Source: Lachnospiraceae bacterium (GTDB taxonomy: Bacteria > Bacillota > Clostridia > Lachnospirales > Lachnospiraceae). Taken from it: a DNA stretch of 5,667 nt. The stretch's first letter is position 1. Each line of letters opens with the position of its first letter. Positions 5,486 to 5,667 of the stretch are shown here, one piece after another. The position numbers and the translations under genes were made by a program. The notes beneath the pieces are model-generated. The model saw only the letters and a list, made by a program, of their open reading frames with translations. It searched no databases and was not told the origin of the DNA. The stretch is from contig JAJPZP010000272.1 of assembly GCA_021204285.1 (NCBI GenBank), forward strand, positions 1 through 5,667, in the 5' to 3' direction.

Positions 5486-5667
5486 ATGAACATCGTCGGC
5501 ATCATCGCAGAATACAATCCCTTTCATCAGGGCCATGCGCTGCATCTTCGCGAAGCGCGCGCGCTGACCAATGCCGACTATGTTGTCGTCATCATGAGCG
5601 GAAACTATGTACAGCGCGGAACGCCGGCCATGTTTGACAAGTATGCGTGCTCTGAAGCTGCGCTGCG
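5486..5667 (+). CDS. tmcAL: tRNA(Met) cytidine acetate ligase, N-terminal part (runs off the right edge)
   Basis: Only the first 60 codons are present. They carry the start of the TmcAL family (formerly YlbM, a HIGH-type nucleotidyltransferase): [17 protein letters not shown], with the ATP-binding HxGH motif at H14-H17, then [19 protein letters not shown] (30-48) and DKY, which match the family's second conserved block. In Bacillus subtilis the enzyme uses ATP and acetate to form N4-acetylcytidine at the wobble position of elongator tRNA-Met. The ATG at 5486 has a perfect AGGAGG (5475-5480) 5 nt upstream. The gene is divergent from topB, with only 75 nt between the two starts. The remainder, normally about 330 more residues, lies outside the window. 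Confidence 0.94.
   Translation, partial: MNIVGIIAEYNPFHQGHALHLREARALTNADYVVVIMSGNYVQRGTPAMFDKYACSEAAL

Noticed and set aside
5411..5545. N-terminal extension of topB up to an ATG at 5545
   Set aside because: The extra 45 residues have no topoisomerase similarity and would overlap the tmcAL gene. The ATG at 5410 gives the canonical TopB N-terminus.

Overview
The window looks like a stretch of chromosome from a Firmicute of the class Clostridia, probably close to Lachnospiraceae. The clues are strong AGGAGG-type ribosome binding sites, sigma-A-like promoters, moderately high GC, a YlbM/TmcAL-type gene, a clostridial-style TopB, a TraX-family membrane protein and a DhaS-like TetR regulator. This placement is inferred from protein style only; no rRNA or other phylogenetic marker is present.

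Layout from left to right. Positions 1-347 (minus strand) hold the N-terminal part of an OmpR-type response regulator that runs off the left edge. Its reading frame carries two in-frame TAG codons in an otherwise well-preserved receiver domain, so it is called a pseudogene. Positions 495-701 (plus) hold a small acidic protein of unknown function with a good ribosome binding site. It converges on a TetR/AcrR regulator gene (732-1289, minus), with a hairpin plus T-tract terminator between them. Upstream of the tetR gene are a good promoter and a TGTCA-N4-TGACA palindrome that may be its operator.

Positions 1437-5410 (minus) form a compact four-gene unit: topB (DNA topoisomerase III), a GlmU-like left-handed beta-helix acyltransferase, a TraX-family multi-pass membrane protein, and an iron-sulfur-flavoprotein-like oxidoreductase. 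The first two junctions are 4-bp ATGA overlaps and the third is a 13-nt gap, so co-transcription and translational coupling are likely. Transcription probably starts at a TGGACA-N17-TACAAT promoter just upstream of topB. Back to back with it, a partial tmcAL gene (5486 to the right edge, plus) starts from a promoter whose -10 abuts the topB -35, so the two promoters share DNA.

TopB and TmcAL are housekeeping functions (DNA topology and tRNA-Met wobble acetylation). The beta-helix protein and TraX together hint at envelope or sugar acylation, but that is inference. No rRNA, tRNA, CRISPR array, insertion sequence or attachment site was recognised. No gene-free stretch exceeds 300 bases; the largest gaps are 348-494 and 1290-1436.
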